64,000 nucleotides of DNA from [Phialemoniopsis] sp. UDSM-2020 (GCA_018873225.1 JAEILZ010000006.1:930001-994000); one strand, 5' to 3'. Positions 12,413-27,100 are shown, numbered from the stretch's first letter. Numbers and translations are program-made. Notes: generated by a model from the sequence alone, not told the origin.

Positions 12413-14585
12413 TTTAAATAATTATAATTTATATTAATTTAGCTTTTAAAAAGAAAAGATAATTAATTTTAATATAATATATCTAATATAATTAATCTAA
12501 TATAATAAATATAATATTTATATTTTAAAAATATAATAATAATTTTTAATATTAATAAATATAATTATAATATATAAATTTTATTATTTTAATTTAAAAG
12601 TTTAATTTTTATTAATTTTTTATATATATAAAAAGTTAAATTTAAATTTAAAATTTAAACTTTAAATTTAATTATAAATATAAACTTATAATTATAATAA
12701 TATATTATTAATTTAAATATCTATCTTTAAAATAATTTTATAAATTATAAAATATAATTTTTATATTAATATAAATAATATTATTAGTTATAAATAAATT
12801 TATTTTATAAGCTTTAATAACTTTTATTAAAAAGATTAATTATTTATAATTTTTCTTTATATATAAAAAAGTATATTTAATTCTTTAATTATTTCTTTTT
12901 TCTTTTATTTTATCTTTATTTCTATCTCTTTTTATATATAAAAATAAATTAATTTTTTAAATAAGAGATATAATTATATTAAAAGTATTATATATTATTA
13001 ATATTTAATAAGACTATTAATTAACTTTAAAATCTTAATTAAGTTTAATAACTTTATTTAACTATTAATTAACTATTTAATTACTAACTAATTATTTAAT
13101 TATTAATTAATTATTTAACTTTTAAATAATTTATAATTTTTACTTTTTAGCTCTTTAAATTACTCTTTTAATATATTTAAATTAAGCTTAATACTACTTT
13201 TTAAAGTTATAAAAGGTTTAAATAACTTTTAATCTTTATATAATAATAGTAATCTTTAAAATCCTTAAAAAGATATATACTTTTTAAATATTAAGAAAAA
13301 TATAACTAAAGATTAATATAGCTATATTATTTTTAAAATTAAACTTTATTATAAAGACTTTAAGTTTTTTAATTTTAAACTTTAATAATAATAATATTTT
13401 AATATATAGTTATATAATATTCCCTTTAAAAATAAAAAAAAAGAATTTCTTTATTTTTAATAGTATTTTTATAATAGTAAATTATAATTAATTTATTTTT
13501 ATATATAAAAAGAGATAAAAATAAAAATAAAATAAAAGAAAAAAAAGATAATTATAAAATTAAATATATTTTTTTATATATAAAAAAAAATTATAAATAA
13601 TTAATCTTTTTAATAAAAATCATTAAAACTTATAAAATAAATTTACTTATAATTAGTAATATTATTTATATTAATATAAAAATTATATCTTATAATTTAT
13701 AAAAAGCTATTTTAAAAATAAATATTTAAATTAATAATATATTATTATAATTATAAATTTATATTTATATTTAAATTTAAAGTTTAAATTTTAAATTTAA
13801 ATTTAATCCTTTATATATATAAAAAATTAATAAAAATTAAATCTTTAAATTAAAATAATTAAATTAATATATTATAATTATATTTATTAATATTAAAAAT
13901 TATTATTATATTTTTAAAATATAAATATTATATTTATTATATTAAATTAATTATATTAAATATATTATATTAAAATTAATTATCTTTTCTTTTTAAAAAT
14001 TAAATTAATATAAATTATAATTATTTAAATAAAAATAAATTAATTATAATTTATTATTACTATTTAAAATTAATTTAAAATTAAAAATATTATTAAAAGT
14101 AAAAAAACTTTTCTTTCTTATTTTTAAAGGAAATATTATATAGCTATATATCAAAATAAATAAAATATTATAATTATTAAAGTTTAAAATTAAAAAACTT
14201 AAAGTTTTTATAAAAAAGCTTAATTTTAAAAATAATATAATTATATTAGCCTTTAATTATATTCTTTTTAATACTTAAAAAGTATATATCTTTTTAAAAA
14301 TTTTAAAAACTATTATTACTATATAAAAATTAAAAGTTATTTAAACCTTTTATAACTTTAAAAAGTAGTATTAAATTTAATTTAAATATATTAAAGAGAT
14401 AGCTTAAAGGATTAAAAAGTAAAATTAAACTTATTATAAACTATTTAAAGGTTAAATAGTTAATTAATAATTAAATAAAGTTATTAAATTTAATTAAGAT
14501 TTTAAAGTTAATTAATAGTTTTATTAAAAATTAATAATATATAATACTTTTAATATAATTATATCTTTTATTTAAATATTTAAAA
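12413..14585 (+). repeat. 1.1-kb repeat, plus copy, split by a minus copy
   Basis: The first half is 12413-12954 and the second 14031-14585, for ~1.08 kb in total. The second half continues in register with the fragment at 31010-31816, which has the same middle section. It is inserted between the RT and RNase H/integrase parts of the Gypsy relic. Confidence 0.72.
12955..14030 (-). repeat. 1.1-kb repeat, minus copy nested in plus copy
   Basis: A 1076-bp minus copy flanked by the 15-bp direct repeat AAAAATAAATTAATT at 12940-12954 and 14031-14045. The host copy is continuous once this insert and one repeat are removed. This is a second independent case of a long target-site duplication for the family. 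Confidence 0.8.
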
Positions 14586-16304
14586 GTAGATATATTTTAA
14601 TATTTTAAAGAAGTATTTTATTTAATTTCTTTTTTAAAATATTTTAATTTTAATTAACTTTTAAAGTTAAAACCTAATACTTTTATATTTATACTTATAA
14701 AAATCTTAATATAATTTAATTTTAAAGGTAATTAATATTTAATTACTTTTTATTTATAAAAATTTTAAAGGTATAAATATAACTAAAGAACTTAAAATAA
14801 AAAGATAATTACTATTATAAACTCTTTTAAATATTAGTAATACTACTTTAAAAGAATATTAATTTAAATTAAAGTTTTATTAAATTATATTAATTTTTAA
14901 AGTTTTATAAAGTAATTAAAACTAAATAGAAAGTAAATATATTAATATATATATTTTATACTTTCTAATTTTATTATTAAATATTAATTAAAAAAAAGAA
15001 ATTTTATTAATATACTATTAAAATAATTAAATTATAATAAAAAGAAGACTTATTATAAAAAGTATTTATTTACTTTATAATAAAAGTTTATTATAATATA
15101 AAAGGTTTATTTAACTTTAAAATATAAAAGAAAATATAATAAAATATCTTTATAAGTAAATATATTTTAAATAGTTTTATATAAAAAAAAGTATAATAAA
15201 ATATCTTTATAAATAAATATATTTTAATTAGTTTTAAAAAAGATTATAATAAAAGTTTTATTAAATTTAATTTACTTTTAAAGATATAATAATTTACTAT
15301 TATAAAAAAAAGTTATATAAATCTTTATAATTTTAAATATTTAAAAATATTTATATATTAATTACTTTATAAGTAATAATATAAAAAGTTTAAAGTTAAA
15401 GTATTTATAACTTAATATTAAGAAGTACATTATTTTAAAATAATATATTAAAAAATATTTAATTTAAAAAGTTAATAATAATTTAAAAGTAAATAAAAAC
15501 TTTAAAGTATTTTTAAAATATTTATAAAATATTAAGCTAATAATAGATATAAAAAGGTATTATATTAATAAAAAAGATATTTAAAAAGTAATTTTTAAAT
15601 AATAATAATCTTTTTATATATAAAAAGAAATTAATAGTATTTAATAAGGAATTAATATCATTAAAGATTATCTTTTAATATTATAATAATTTATTTATAA
15701 GTTATTTTAAAGTTAATTAAATTATAAAACTTATTTAATATAAATTTTATTAAAAAGAAATTAAATAAAATATTTATATTTATATTTATAAGTACTTTAT
15801 ATATTAATATATTTTAATTAAAAGATATTATTTTTATAGTAAGTTTAAGTTACTATTAATTTCTAGTTATCTTTAAAAATAAATTAATATAAATTTTATT
15901 ATAAATTTACTTTTTATATAAATAAATATATAAGAAATAAATATAATTTTAATAATAATTAATTATTTTATTAAATATTATAAATTTTTACTTATAAAAA
16001 GTAATTTAAATATTATTAAGTTAGTTTTAACTATTTATAAGTAAATTAATTTAAAGTTTAAATTACTATAAGAAATAATATTTAATTAAAAAAGTCTCTT
16101 TATATTAAAATTCTAATTTAACTTATATTATTATATAAATATTAAATAAAAGCTTTTAATAATATTTTACTTATAAATTAATAGCTAAATAAAATAAATA
16201 AATTAAATATTAAAATAATACTTTTAAAACTTTTATTTAAATTAAAAGAAATAAAATTATTAACTTTATCTTTTAAATATAACTAAAATAATATATAAAT
16301 ATTT

Positions 16305-17262
16305 ATATATTATTATTTATATTAGTTTAGCCTTTAAAAAGAAGAAATAACTAATTTTAATATAATATATTTAATATAATTAATTTAATATAATAAATAT
16401 AATATTTATATTTTAAAGATATAATAATAGTTTTTAATACTAATAAATATAATTATAATATATTAATTTTATTATTTTAATTTAAAGATTTAATTTTTAT
16501 TAAATCTTTATATATATAAAAGATTAAATTTAAATTTAAAATTTAAATTTTAAACTTAATTATAAATATAAACTTATAATTATAATAATATATTATTAAT
16601 TTAAATATTAATTTTTAAAATAACTTTTTATAAATTATAAAATATAATTTTTATATTATAAATAATATTATTAGTTATAAATAAATTTATTTTATAAGTT
16701 TTAATAATTTTTATTAAAAAAATTAATTATTTATAATCTTTCTTTATATATAAAAAAATATATTTAATTTTATATTTTTTTTTTATTTTATTTTTATCTT
16801 TATCTTCTTTTATATATAAAAAAGAAATTAATTATAATTTATAATTACTATTTAAAATAAATTTAAAAACTACTTTATTCTTTTTTTTAAAAGTTTTATT
16901 AAATAGTTAAAAATTAAAATAATTAAGAAATATTTAAAGTTTAACTTTAATAATTTAAAGTATATATCTCTTTATATATTTAAAAAATTACTTATAATTT
17001 AAAAAATATTATTTAAGTTTTTAATAATTATAATAAATAATTTAAAGATTAATTTAAATATATAAAATAAAAGACTTAAAAGATTAAAAATTAAATAAGT
17101 AAATAAAGTTAAATTTATTATAAACTATTTAAAAATTAAATAATTAATTAATAATTAAATAAAATTATTAAATTTAATAAAGGTTTTAAAATTAATTAAT
17201 AATTTTATTAAATATTAATAATATATAATACTTTTAATATAATTATATTTTCTATTTAAAGG
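16305..17262 (+). repeat. 1.1-kb repeat, plus copy after the Gypsy integrase
   Basis: It shares the whole block order with the copy at 7403: the terminal region, the four-fold AAATTTAAATTT-like stretch, the ATATATAAA blocks and the final tataattatattttctattt. It follows directly on the integrase relic, so it probably inserted there. Boundaries are accurate to about 10 bases; no exact duplication was found. Confidence 0.65.
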
Positions 17263-17269
17263 ATTAAAT

Positions 17270-17565
17270 TAATAATATATTATTATAATTATAAGTTTAT
17301 AATTATAATTAAATTTAAAATTTAAATTTAAAATTTAATTTTAATTTTTTATATATATATAAATTTAATAAAAATTAAATTTTTAAATTAAAATAATAAA
17401 ATTAATATATTATAATTATATTTATTAATATTAGAAATTATTATTATATTTTTAAAATATAAATATTATATTTATTATATTAAATTAATTATATTAAATA
17501 TATTATATTAAAATTAATTATTTTTTCTTTTTTAAAGTTAAATTAATATAAATAATAATTATTTA
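17270..17565 (-). repeat. 1.1-kb repeat, minus fragment (terminal ~290 bp)
   Basis: It contains only the last ~290 bases of the minus-oriented element, ending at the TCTAAATA terminus (here attatttaaat). The opposite part of the family is missing. Truncation at this same side is also seen at 17880-18165 and in the GC island. Confidence 0.6.
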
Positions 17566-17879
17566 AATATTAATAATATTAATATTCTTATTATATTTCT
17601 TAATAATTTTAATAAAATTTTAATAAAAGATTATTTTTATTATAATTTAATATATTATAATTTTTACTTATAATAAAAGCTTTAATAAATTTATCTTTTT
17701 TATTTAAATAAATTAATTTATATTATAAATATTAAATTTATAATTATAATAATAAAATATTATTATTTAAATATAATATTATTAAAATAATTAAATCTTT
17801 TAATTATTATTTATAAAATAAAATTTAAATATAATTAATAGTTTTTAAAATATTTTTTATTATATAATATATAATTTAA
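17566..17879. other. Unassigned AT-rich spacer
   Basis: About 310 bases of pure AT-rich sequence between two terminal fragments of the 1.1-kb family. It could belong to the 3' part of the Gypsy element or to another relic. No protein pattern was recognised in it. Confidence 0.4.
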
Positions 17880-18165
17880 TATTATTATAACTATAGATTT
17901 ATATCTATAATTAAATTTAAAGTTTAAATTTTAAATTTAAATTTAGCTTTTTATATATATAAAGATAAATTAAATCTTTAAGTTAAGATAATAAAATTAA
18001 TATATTATAATTATATTTATTAATATTAAAAATTATTATTATATCTTTAAAATATAGATATTATATTTATTATATTAGATTAATTATATTAAATATATTA
18101 TATTAAAATTAATTATTTTTTTTTAAAGATTAAATTAATATAAATAATAATTATTTAAATATATA
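17880..18165 (-). repeat. 1.1-kb repeat, minus fragment (terminal ~285 bp)
   Basis: The same terminal ~285 bases as the fragment at 17270, ending attatttaaat. The distal three quarters of the element are absent. It keeps a few more G and C residues than neighbouring copies. Confidence 0.6.
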
Positions 18166-18251
18166 ATTTAATTTTTTATTAATTTTATATAAATTATTAT
18201 TTTAAAGTATTTTATAATTTATTTATAAATTCTTTTCTTAATATTAAAATT

Positions 18252-19318
18252 ATTTAAATAATTATTATTTATATTAATTTAATCTTTTAAAAAGAAGAAA
18301 TAACTAATTCTAATATAATATATTTAATATAATTAATTTAATATAATAAATATAATACTTATATTTTAAAAATATAATAATAGTTTTTAATATTAATAAA
18401 TATAATTATAATATATTAATTTTATTATTTTAATTTAAAAGCTTAATTTATTTCTATATATATAAAAAGCTAAATTTAAATTTAAAATTTAAACTTTAAA
18501 TTTAATTATAAATATAAATCTATAATTATAATAATATATTATTAATTTAAATATTTATTTTTAAAATAGTTTTATAAACTATAAGATATAACTTTTATAT
18601 TATAAATAATACTATTAATTATAAATAAATTTATTTTATAAGTTTTAATAATTTTTATTAAAAAGATTAATTATTTATAATCTTTCTTTATATATAAAAA
18701 AGTATATTTAATTTATCTTTTTCTTTTTTTATTTTATTTTTATCTTTATTTTCTCTTATATATAAAAAAGAAATTAATTATAACTTATAATTACTACTTA
18801 GAATTAACTAAGATAATAAAAAAGAATAAAATTAAATTTAAAAACTATTTTATCTTTTTTTTTAAAAGCTTTATTAAATAATTAAAAATTAAAATAATTA
18901 AAATATATTTAAAACTTAATTTTAATAATTTAAAAGGTTTTATTAAAGGTTTTAATTTTAAAAATAATATAATCTTATTAAGTTTTAATTATCTTCTTAT
19001 TAGTAGTTAAAAAGTATATAATTTTTTATTTATTTAAAAGAATATTATTAAAAATAACTTATAAAAGATTATTTAAGCTTTTAAAGATTATAATAAATAG
19101 TTTAAAAGCTAGCTTATATATATTATAAAGATAGTTTAAAGGATTAAGAATTAAATAACTAAGTAGAAATTTATTATAAATTACTTAAAAATTAAATAGT
19201 TAGTTAGTAGTTAAATAAAGTTATTAAATTTAATAAAGATTTTAAAGTTAATTAATAGTCTTATTAAATATTAATAATATATAATACTTTTAATATAATT
19301 ATATCTTTTATTTAAAGG
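18252..19318 (+). repeat. 1.1-kb repeat, plus copy
   Basis: A full-length plus copy starting tttaaataattattattt and ending cttttatttaaaggg. All internal blocks appear in the family order. It is about 1067 bp long and RIP-mutated throughout. Confidence 0.68.
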
Positions 19319-19433
19319 GTTTTTAATATTATTATAATTTTATTTTTTTATAATAATTTTTATAATAATTTTTTAAATTAGATTAAATTATAAAAATTAA
19401 TTTAAATTTATAATTTATTTAATAATTTATTTA

Positions 19434-20521
19434 ATAATTTAAATAAAGTATATAATTATATTAAAAGTATTATATATTATTAATATTAAATAAGATTATT
19501 AATTAACTTTAAAACTTTTATTTAATTATTAACTAACTATTTAATTTTTAAATAGTTTATAATAAGTATAAAATTCCTTTTTTAAAAATATAAATAATAT
19601 TTATTTAAAAAAAATTAATTTTATTTTATTATTTAATTTTTAGTTTTTTAAACTATTTTTATAATATATATAAACTAATTTTTAAATTATTTATTATAAT
19701 TTTTAAAAATTTAAATAATCTTTTATAAATTATTTTTAATAGTATTTTTTTAAATAAATAAAAAGTTATATATTTTTTAATTATTAATAAAAAGATAATT
19801 AAAATTTAATAAAATTATATTATTTTTAAAATTAAAATCTTTAATAAAGTCTTTTAAATTATTAAAATTAAATTTTAAATATATTTTAATTATTTTAATT
19901 TTTAATTACTTAATAAAACTTTTAAAAAAAGAAATAAAATAACTTTTAAATTTAATTTTATTCTTTTTTATTATTTTAATAATTATAAATTATAATTAAT
20001 TTCTTTTTTATATATAAAAGAAGATAGAAATAAAAATAAAAAATAAAAAATATAAAATTAAATATATTTTTTTATATATTAAAAAAAATTATAAATAATT
20101 AATCTTTTTAATAAAAGTTATTAAAACTTATAAAATAAATTTATTTATAACTAGTAATATTATTTATAATATAAAAATTATATTTTATAATTTATAAAAT
20201 TATTTTAAAAATAAATATTTAAATTAATAATATATTATTATAATTATAAATTTATATTTATAATTAAATTTAAAGTTTAACTTTTAAATTTAAATTTAAT
20301 CTTTTATATATATAAAGATTTAATAAAAATTAAATCTTTAAATTAAAATAATAAAATTAATATATTATAATTATATTTATTAATATTAGAAATTATTATT
20401 ATATTTTTAAAATATAAATATTATATTTATTATATTAAATTAATTATATTAAATATATTATATTAGAATTAATTATCTTTTCTTTTTTAAGGCTAAATTA
20501 ATATAAATAATAATTATTTAA
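19434..20521 (-). repeat. 1.1-kb repeat, minus copy
   Basis: A full-length minus copy that begins atttaaataaagtatataat (mutated CCTCTAAATAGAGG end) and ends taattattta. It faces the plus copy at 18252-19318, giving a tail-to-tail inverted pair separated by ~115 bases. Confidence 0.68.
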
Positions 20522-23500
20522 TTAATAATTTTATTAATAGTTTTAAAATTATTTAATTATAAAATAATTAAATTTTTAATTTAAATTTTAATTTTTTTTT
20601 TTTTTTTAAATTAAAATAATAATTAAAAAGATATTATATAATCTTTATTATTTTATTATAAATATAATTAATAGAAAGAATATTAAAAATCTTTCTTTTT
20701 TAAAAAAAAATATTTAAATTTATTATCTTTATTTATAGCTATATTAGTAGTAAGCTTTTTATTTTATAAAGATTATTATATAATAATAATATAGTTTTAT
20801 TTAAAAAGGCTTTAATAATAGCTTTTTTTAATTTATAATTTAACTATTATTTAGTTTTTTATTTTTATAAAATTTAATTATTTCTTTATAAATCTTTTAA
20901 GAGTTCTTTAATTTATTACTATATAATTATAATAGAAATTTTAAAATCTATTAAAAAATTAAAAGAGTAGCTTTAGTTATATTTTAAATATTTCTTAAAA
21001 GTAGTTTAAATTTCTTTATAAAATTAAATAATCTTCTTTTTAATTTTAAATTTCTTTATTCTTTTTAAGAAAATAATAATTTTATTATTAAGATATAAAT
21101 CTATTAATATAATATAAATCTTTATTTCTAGCTATTAAATTATTATAATCTTATATACTTTTAATACTACTTATAAATATTTATTTTATATTTTAATTAG
21201 AATTTAAATAATCTTTTTATAAAGCTTTCTTAAGATTATAATAATCTTATAAAATATTAAAGTAATATAATTTATAACTACTTAAATTATTATAATATAA
21301 ATTAATTTTATTTACTTAAGATTAAATTTTTATATAAATATAATAAACTTTTAAAAAGATAATTTTTAAATTTTTAATTTCTTTTTTAACTTAAAGAAAT
21401 AGTTATCTTAATAAAGCTTTTAATTTAAATATAAATTTAATATTTTAATTAAGTTTATTAAATTAATTATAATACTATTAAAATATAACTATTTATTTAA
21501 AATAATTTATTAATAGATTAAATATATTAATTAGTATTTTATTATATTAAATTTAACTTTATATTTTATTATTTAAATCTTATAAATAATATAAACTATA
21601 TATAATATTTATTAAATATTATTAATATTATAACTATATATTAAAATATTTATATTATTTATATATATAATAATTATAACTTTTTATATCTTATAAAAGG
21701 CTTTATAAAGATTAATAATATAAAGAATAAATAAAATAAGAAATAAAAAAGAGTTTTAAAGGATTTTATTTAGTATTTAAAAGGCCTTTAAAATCTTATT
21801 ATTTAAAAGTAATAAAATAAATTTATTTTTTAAATAGCTTTATATTAACTAAGGTTATAATTTTAATTTAATTTATTTAATTATAATTTAAATTAATATA
21901 ATTTTATAGTATTAATTAAGCTTTAATTAAATTATAAAAAATTTAATTAATTTTAATTAAGATTAAATTAAATTAAATTAATTTTAATTAATTGTAATTA
22001 ATTATAATTTAATTAATTTAAATTATAATTAATTATAACTAATAATAATTAATTTATAATTAGTTAAAAATAGTTAAAAATAATTAAAATAACTTTAAAA
22101 GACTTTAAATTAATATTTAAAAAAATAGTTTTTTAAAATAAAAGCTTTATAAAGAAATTTAAAGATTTAATTCTTTTTTATTCTTTAAATAATAATAATA
22201 TTTCTTTACTTATTTTAATTAAATTAATAATTTAAATATTTTAATATTTTATTATATATTACTAATAGTTATAAATTAATTAATTAATATAAATTAATTA
22301 TTTTAATAAATATAAGTACTATTAAGTTTAATTAAAATATAAATATTAAAATTTTAAATATTATAATATATTAAAATTTTAAATTATTTTTTAATTTAAA
22401 TTACTTTTTATAAATATTAATAAAATAACTAAAATACTTTTATTAATATTTTCTTTTTATTTCTTTTTATTATGTTTATTTTTAATCTTTTAAAAGATAC
22501 TTATAAATATTAATATTTAAATATTTAATTAATTATTTAATTATTATTTATATTTATTAGTTTATTAATTTAACTTTATTTAATATTTATTAATAAAACT
22601 TTATTATAAAATATTTATATTAAAACTTTTTAAAATAATAAAGATTTTAATAAAATTTTAATTTTAATTATTTAATATTTTTCATTTAAAATAAAATAAA
22701 TTAATAAATTTAAACTTTTAATATAATAACTAATAAATAGTTTTAATTATTAATATTTTTAAAATAATTTAATAATAAAAATTTTATTTTTAATTAATTA
22801 ATCTTTATATTTTAAATAATTAAAATTAATTAAATAATTAATTTTAAAAAATATAATTTTAACTTTTAATTTAAAATTTAAATATTTCTTTTAATAATTA
22901 ATAACTTTAAATTACCTTTCTAATTAAATATAATAAAAGGTAAGATTAAAAGATCCTTTAAGTCTATTTAATTAAAGCTTTCTCCCTTTAAAAGTTTTAA
23001 TTTTTCTTAATTCTTTAACTAATTAACTGGTCCCTTAACTAGTTAACTAGTTTTTAAATTATTTATTTATCTCTTTTATTACTTAAAATAGCTAGTTTAA
23101 CTTAAAATAACTAATTTTCTAACTTAAGTTTTAATATTCTTAATAATTTTAAATCTTTTAACTTTAAATTTCCTTTTAAATTTAACTCTTCTTCCTTTAA
23201 AGAGTTAATTTCCTTTAAAAATACCTCTTTTTAACCTATTTCTATTAATTATATTAATCTAGTTAATACTATTAACTTTAAATTTTAAGTTAATTATTAA
23301 TCTAATTTTCCTTTAAAATTCTCATTTATTATAAGTATTTATTTAATTTTTAAAGGAATTTTTAATTAACTTTAAATAGATAGAAATTAATGAACTATTA
23401 GTAATTACTTTAAAAAGAAAGAGAGAAAGATTAAAAAAGGTTAGTTAAATTATTTTTTAATACTTATTAATTATTAATTAATTTAAATATTTAAATTTAA

Positions 23501-24150
23501 CCTTTTTTAAAGATGAAAAAGAGGATTAGTAGATTTAAAGGAAATAAGAATTAAAAGTTTTAATATATTATTACTAAGAGAAGAAAGAGTTAAGTAGTTA
23601 GTTAGATAGTTTTCTTTAATTAATTAAATAAAAGTACTTTTAAAAGAAAAGAATTAAAATCTTTATATAAAAAGATTATAATTAAATATTAATATTTAAA
23701 TTCTTAAAGTAATAATTAAATATTATTATTAAATTTTTAAAGTAGTAATTAAATATTAATATTAAATTTTTAAAGTAGTAATTAAATATTAATATTAAAT
23801 TTTTAAAATAATAAATTATTATATTAAAAATTAATTAATAATTAAATATTAATATTAAATTTAAATTAAATACTTAACTTATAATATATTAATAGAAATA
23901 TTAAATTATATTATTAATAAATAAATAATTAATTAAATTTTAATATTTATTAATATTAATTAATTAATTTAAAAATTATTTTTTTAATAATATTTTATAA
24001 TTTAACTTTTTAAATTTTAATATTTAAATAATTTAATTTTCTTTTCTTTATCCTTTTTTAATTAAACTATTAACTATTAACTTTTAATTACAAATATTAA
24101 TTATTAATTTTTAATTATTATTTATAATCTTATAAATAAATAAATAATTT
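20522..24150. other. Unassigned RIP-degraded DNA
   Basis: No gene or confident protein relic was recognised. About 21870-22080 is dense in TTAATTAA-like tracts that resemble, in inverted sense, the tracts at 27300-27460, so both may be end regions of the hAT element between them. About 22900-23600 keeps clearly more G and C than the rest (for example ttaactagttaactagttt near 23040), which suggests lower-copy or less mutated DNA. Confidence 0.4.
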
Positions 24151-24159
24151 ATTTATTTA

Positions 24160-27100
24160 AATCCTTTTAAAATAGATTCTTTTTTAAAATCTAATTATTT
24201 TCCTACTAATTCTAATACTAATTTAGAAAGAGAAAAAGAAGAAGAAATAAAATCTTCTATTATAGTTAATAATAATAGTTCTTCTTCTTTTAATAAACTT
24301 AAGAGATTAAAAACTAAAAAAGATAATTATAATAATTCTAATTTTAAATTAGAATTAGATTTAGAAGCTACTTCTTATATATTAAAAGAGAGATCATTTA
24401 AAAGAACTTTAAATTCTATTAAAATAGGTTAAAAAAGATAAATAACAGTTAATTATACTTTATAAATTATTTATTTATTTATTAAAGATTTAATTAAATA
24501 TTTATTTAAATACTTTAAAATTTATATAAATATTTATTTAAAGATTTAAAAACTTATTTAAAGATTTATCAACTAATTAACTTTTTATAAGTATAATTAG
24601 AAAATTATAGTTAAAATAGAATGATTTTAAAGCTTTAATTCTATATAATATTATTAATTAAAACATCTTAATATTACTTATAATTTTAAATTAAAATCTA
24701 TATTAACTAAAAATATAAACTATATTTTTATAATTTATTTTAAATATTTTAATATTAATTTTTTAATACTAATTATTTTTAAAATTTAAATTAATAAATA
24801 ATTCTAATTTCTTTTCTAATATATTAAATAGAAAAAGAATTAAAACTAATATTATTTTAAAAAATAGTTTTTTAAAAGAAGAAGCTAATAATAAAATATT
24901 AGCTTTTATTATTAAAAATAATTTATCTTTTAATATTTTAAATTTTAAATTCTTTAAAAGTTTATTATTATATTATAATAAGTATTTATTTTACTTTTTT
25001 ATTAGTTATTTAATTATTTAAAATATTTATTAATATTTTTATAAATCTTCTTTTACTATTAATAAATAGAAATTTAAAAATATTTTAAATATTACTTATA
25101 ATAATTATTTATTATCTTTAAATAAAGAATTAGAAGAGAATATTAAAAGTAAAGAAAAGCTTTCTTTAACTTTTAATATTTAAACTTCTAATTCTTAAAT
25201 AGCCTTTTTAAGCTTTATTTTAATTTATATTAATAATTAATTTAAATTAAATTATAAGCTAATAGGTATTATTATATTAAATTATTTTATAAGAATTAAT
25301 TTTAATTTATTTAAAAGCTTTAAAAAGTTAAATAATAGTTATATAAGGCTTTATATTTATTTAGAATTTATAAAGTTATTAAAAAACTATCTTAATATTA
25401 CTATTAATAATATTAATAAGTAAGTTTTATTTAATTAATTAAATAATTAATATTTTAACTAACTATTTATTAGTATTATAAGAGATAATATATTTAATAA
25501 TAATATCTTTTTAAAATATTTTAAATTAGAATATTTAAAAATATTTAAAAATAAATTTATTAATAATATTAGATATATATTCTACATAATTAATATTATA
25601 ATTTAAATTATTTTATTTAATTATATTTTAATTACTTTATTAAAAGAATTTATTTAATCTTATTTTAATAATAATTTAAATAATATAAATTAAAATAAAA
25701 ATTATATTTTTAATAATAAAGATATTAATAAGTTAAATTACTATTAAATTTTAAAATAAATAAAACTAATATAATTTATAAGTTTTATAAATAAAATAAG
25801 AAAAATAATTACTTTTATTAAATATACTTAAGTTAATAAGATATTATTAAAAGATATTATTATTTTAAATAAAAAAGAAAGAAAATTACTTAATAATTTT
25901 TAAATAAAAGTTATTTCTTTAAATATTTAATTTTATTTTATTTATTTTTCTTATTTATTTTTAAATAACTAATATTTTAATAAATAATTTTATATATTAA
26001 AATTCTACTTATTATATATTAAAGACCTTTTTATTTTTAAAGGATTCTTTAATTTATATTAATTTAAATACTCCTTTTAAAGAATTTAAAGAGGTATTTT
26101 TAAATTTAATAGAATTTATAATAGTTAAGAAATTAATATAAATATTTAAAATATTTATAAAACCTTCTATTATATTATAAGGCTAACTTTATATAACTTT
26201 ATATATAACTTTAATTTATATTTATAAAATTTATAATAAATTAAAATATTTAAAGTTAAAATTTTAATATTAATTAGATAAAGATTAACTTCTAATAAGT
26301 TAAATTTAATATTTTAAAATATTTAATTTATTAACTATTTTATAAGTATCTTATTTTAAAGCTTTTATAAAATCTATTAATCTAAGTTTAGTTAAATTAA
26401 ATAAATACTATCTTAGAAAATTAGATAATAAAACTATTTATAATTATAAAGCTTTAATTTTAAGCTATATTTTAAATTTTAAATTTAAATTATAATATTT
26501 TAAAAATAATAGCTTTTTAGCTTTTAATTCTTCTATATCAATTAATATAATAAATCTATTAAAAAAAGAATATTTTAAATAAATTATTTAAATTATTTAA
26601 AATTAATTAATAAATTACTAATAATTAAAAAGCTATAAAGATAATATAGACCCTATATAATTAAATTCTAATATATCTTTTAATAAATTAAAAGATAATT
26701 ATAATACTTCTTTTAATATTAATTTAAATTTAAAAAAAGATTATTTTAAAAAGAATTTATTTATATTTAAAAATAATAAAAAAGAAGAATATCTTTTATA
26801 TTTAAATAAAGATTTAAAAAAGAAGAAGTAAGTAATTTAATAATATTTAATTTAATTTTTTTAAATTCTTTTATTAACTTTTATTTAAATAAACCCTTTA
26901 AAATATTAGAAAAATAATTCCTTTAAATATTCTATATTAAGTAATTTAGCTAGAATTTATTTAGTTATTTTAACTACTTTAGCTTCTATAAAAAGTTCTT
27001 TTTTTATAAGTAATAATATAATAACTAAATTTAGAAATAGATTAACTTCTAATACAACTAAGAAGCTTATATTATTAAAAAGTTGGAAAATTAAAGATAT

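Larger units (their letters stand above)
10248..16304 (+). pseudogene. Ty3/Gypsy gag-pol relic (RIP-degraded)
   Basis: Plus-strand translation of about 11540-12400 follows the Ty3/Gypsy reverse transcriptase order. A piece like LNYIKLKVL*KYINNNLI corresponds to the family's P-L-ELKVLREYI-ENL block, followed by the region of the YLDD-containing palm and the later FLGF-NFYRRFI block. About 15890-16250 reads as the integrase core: the D(I)D...TKY block, then LKFKLL*EIIFN*KSLF (HGLPREIISDRGS-like) and a piece matching the HPQTDGQTER-NQTLEQYLR block. RT before integrase places it with Gypsy rather than Copia. Stops sit mainly at expected Trp and Gln positions. The relic is interrupted at 12413-14585 by repeat copies. 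Gag would lie at 10250-11400 but is not recognisable. It cannot encode a working protein. Confidence 0.75.

Noticed and set aside
24185..24430. Open stretch in the AT block as a live gene
   Set aside because: It lies in the hAT relic, has extreme AT codon use and is followed by many stops. The open frame is best explained by few RIP-sensitive codons.
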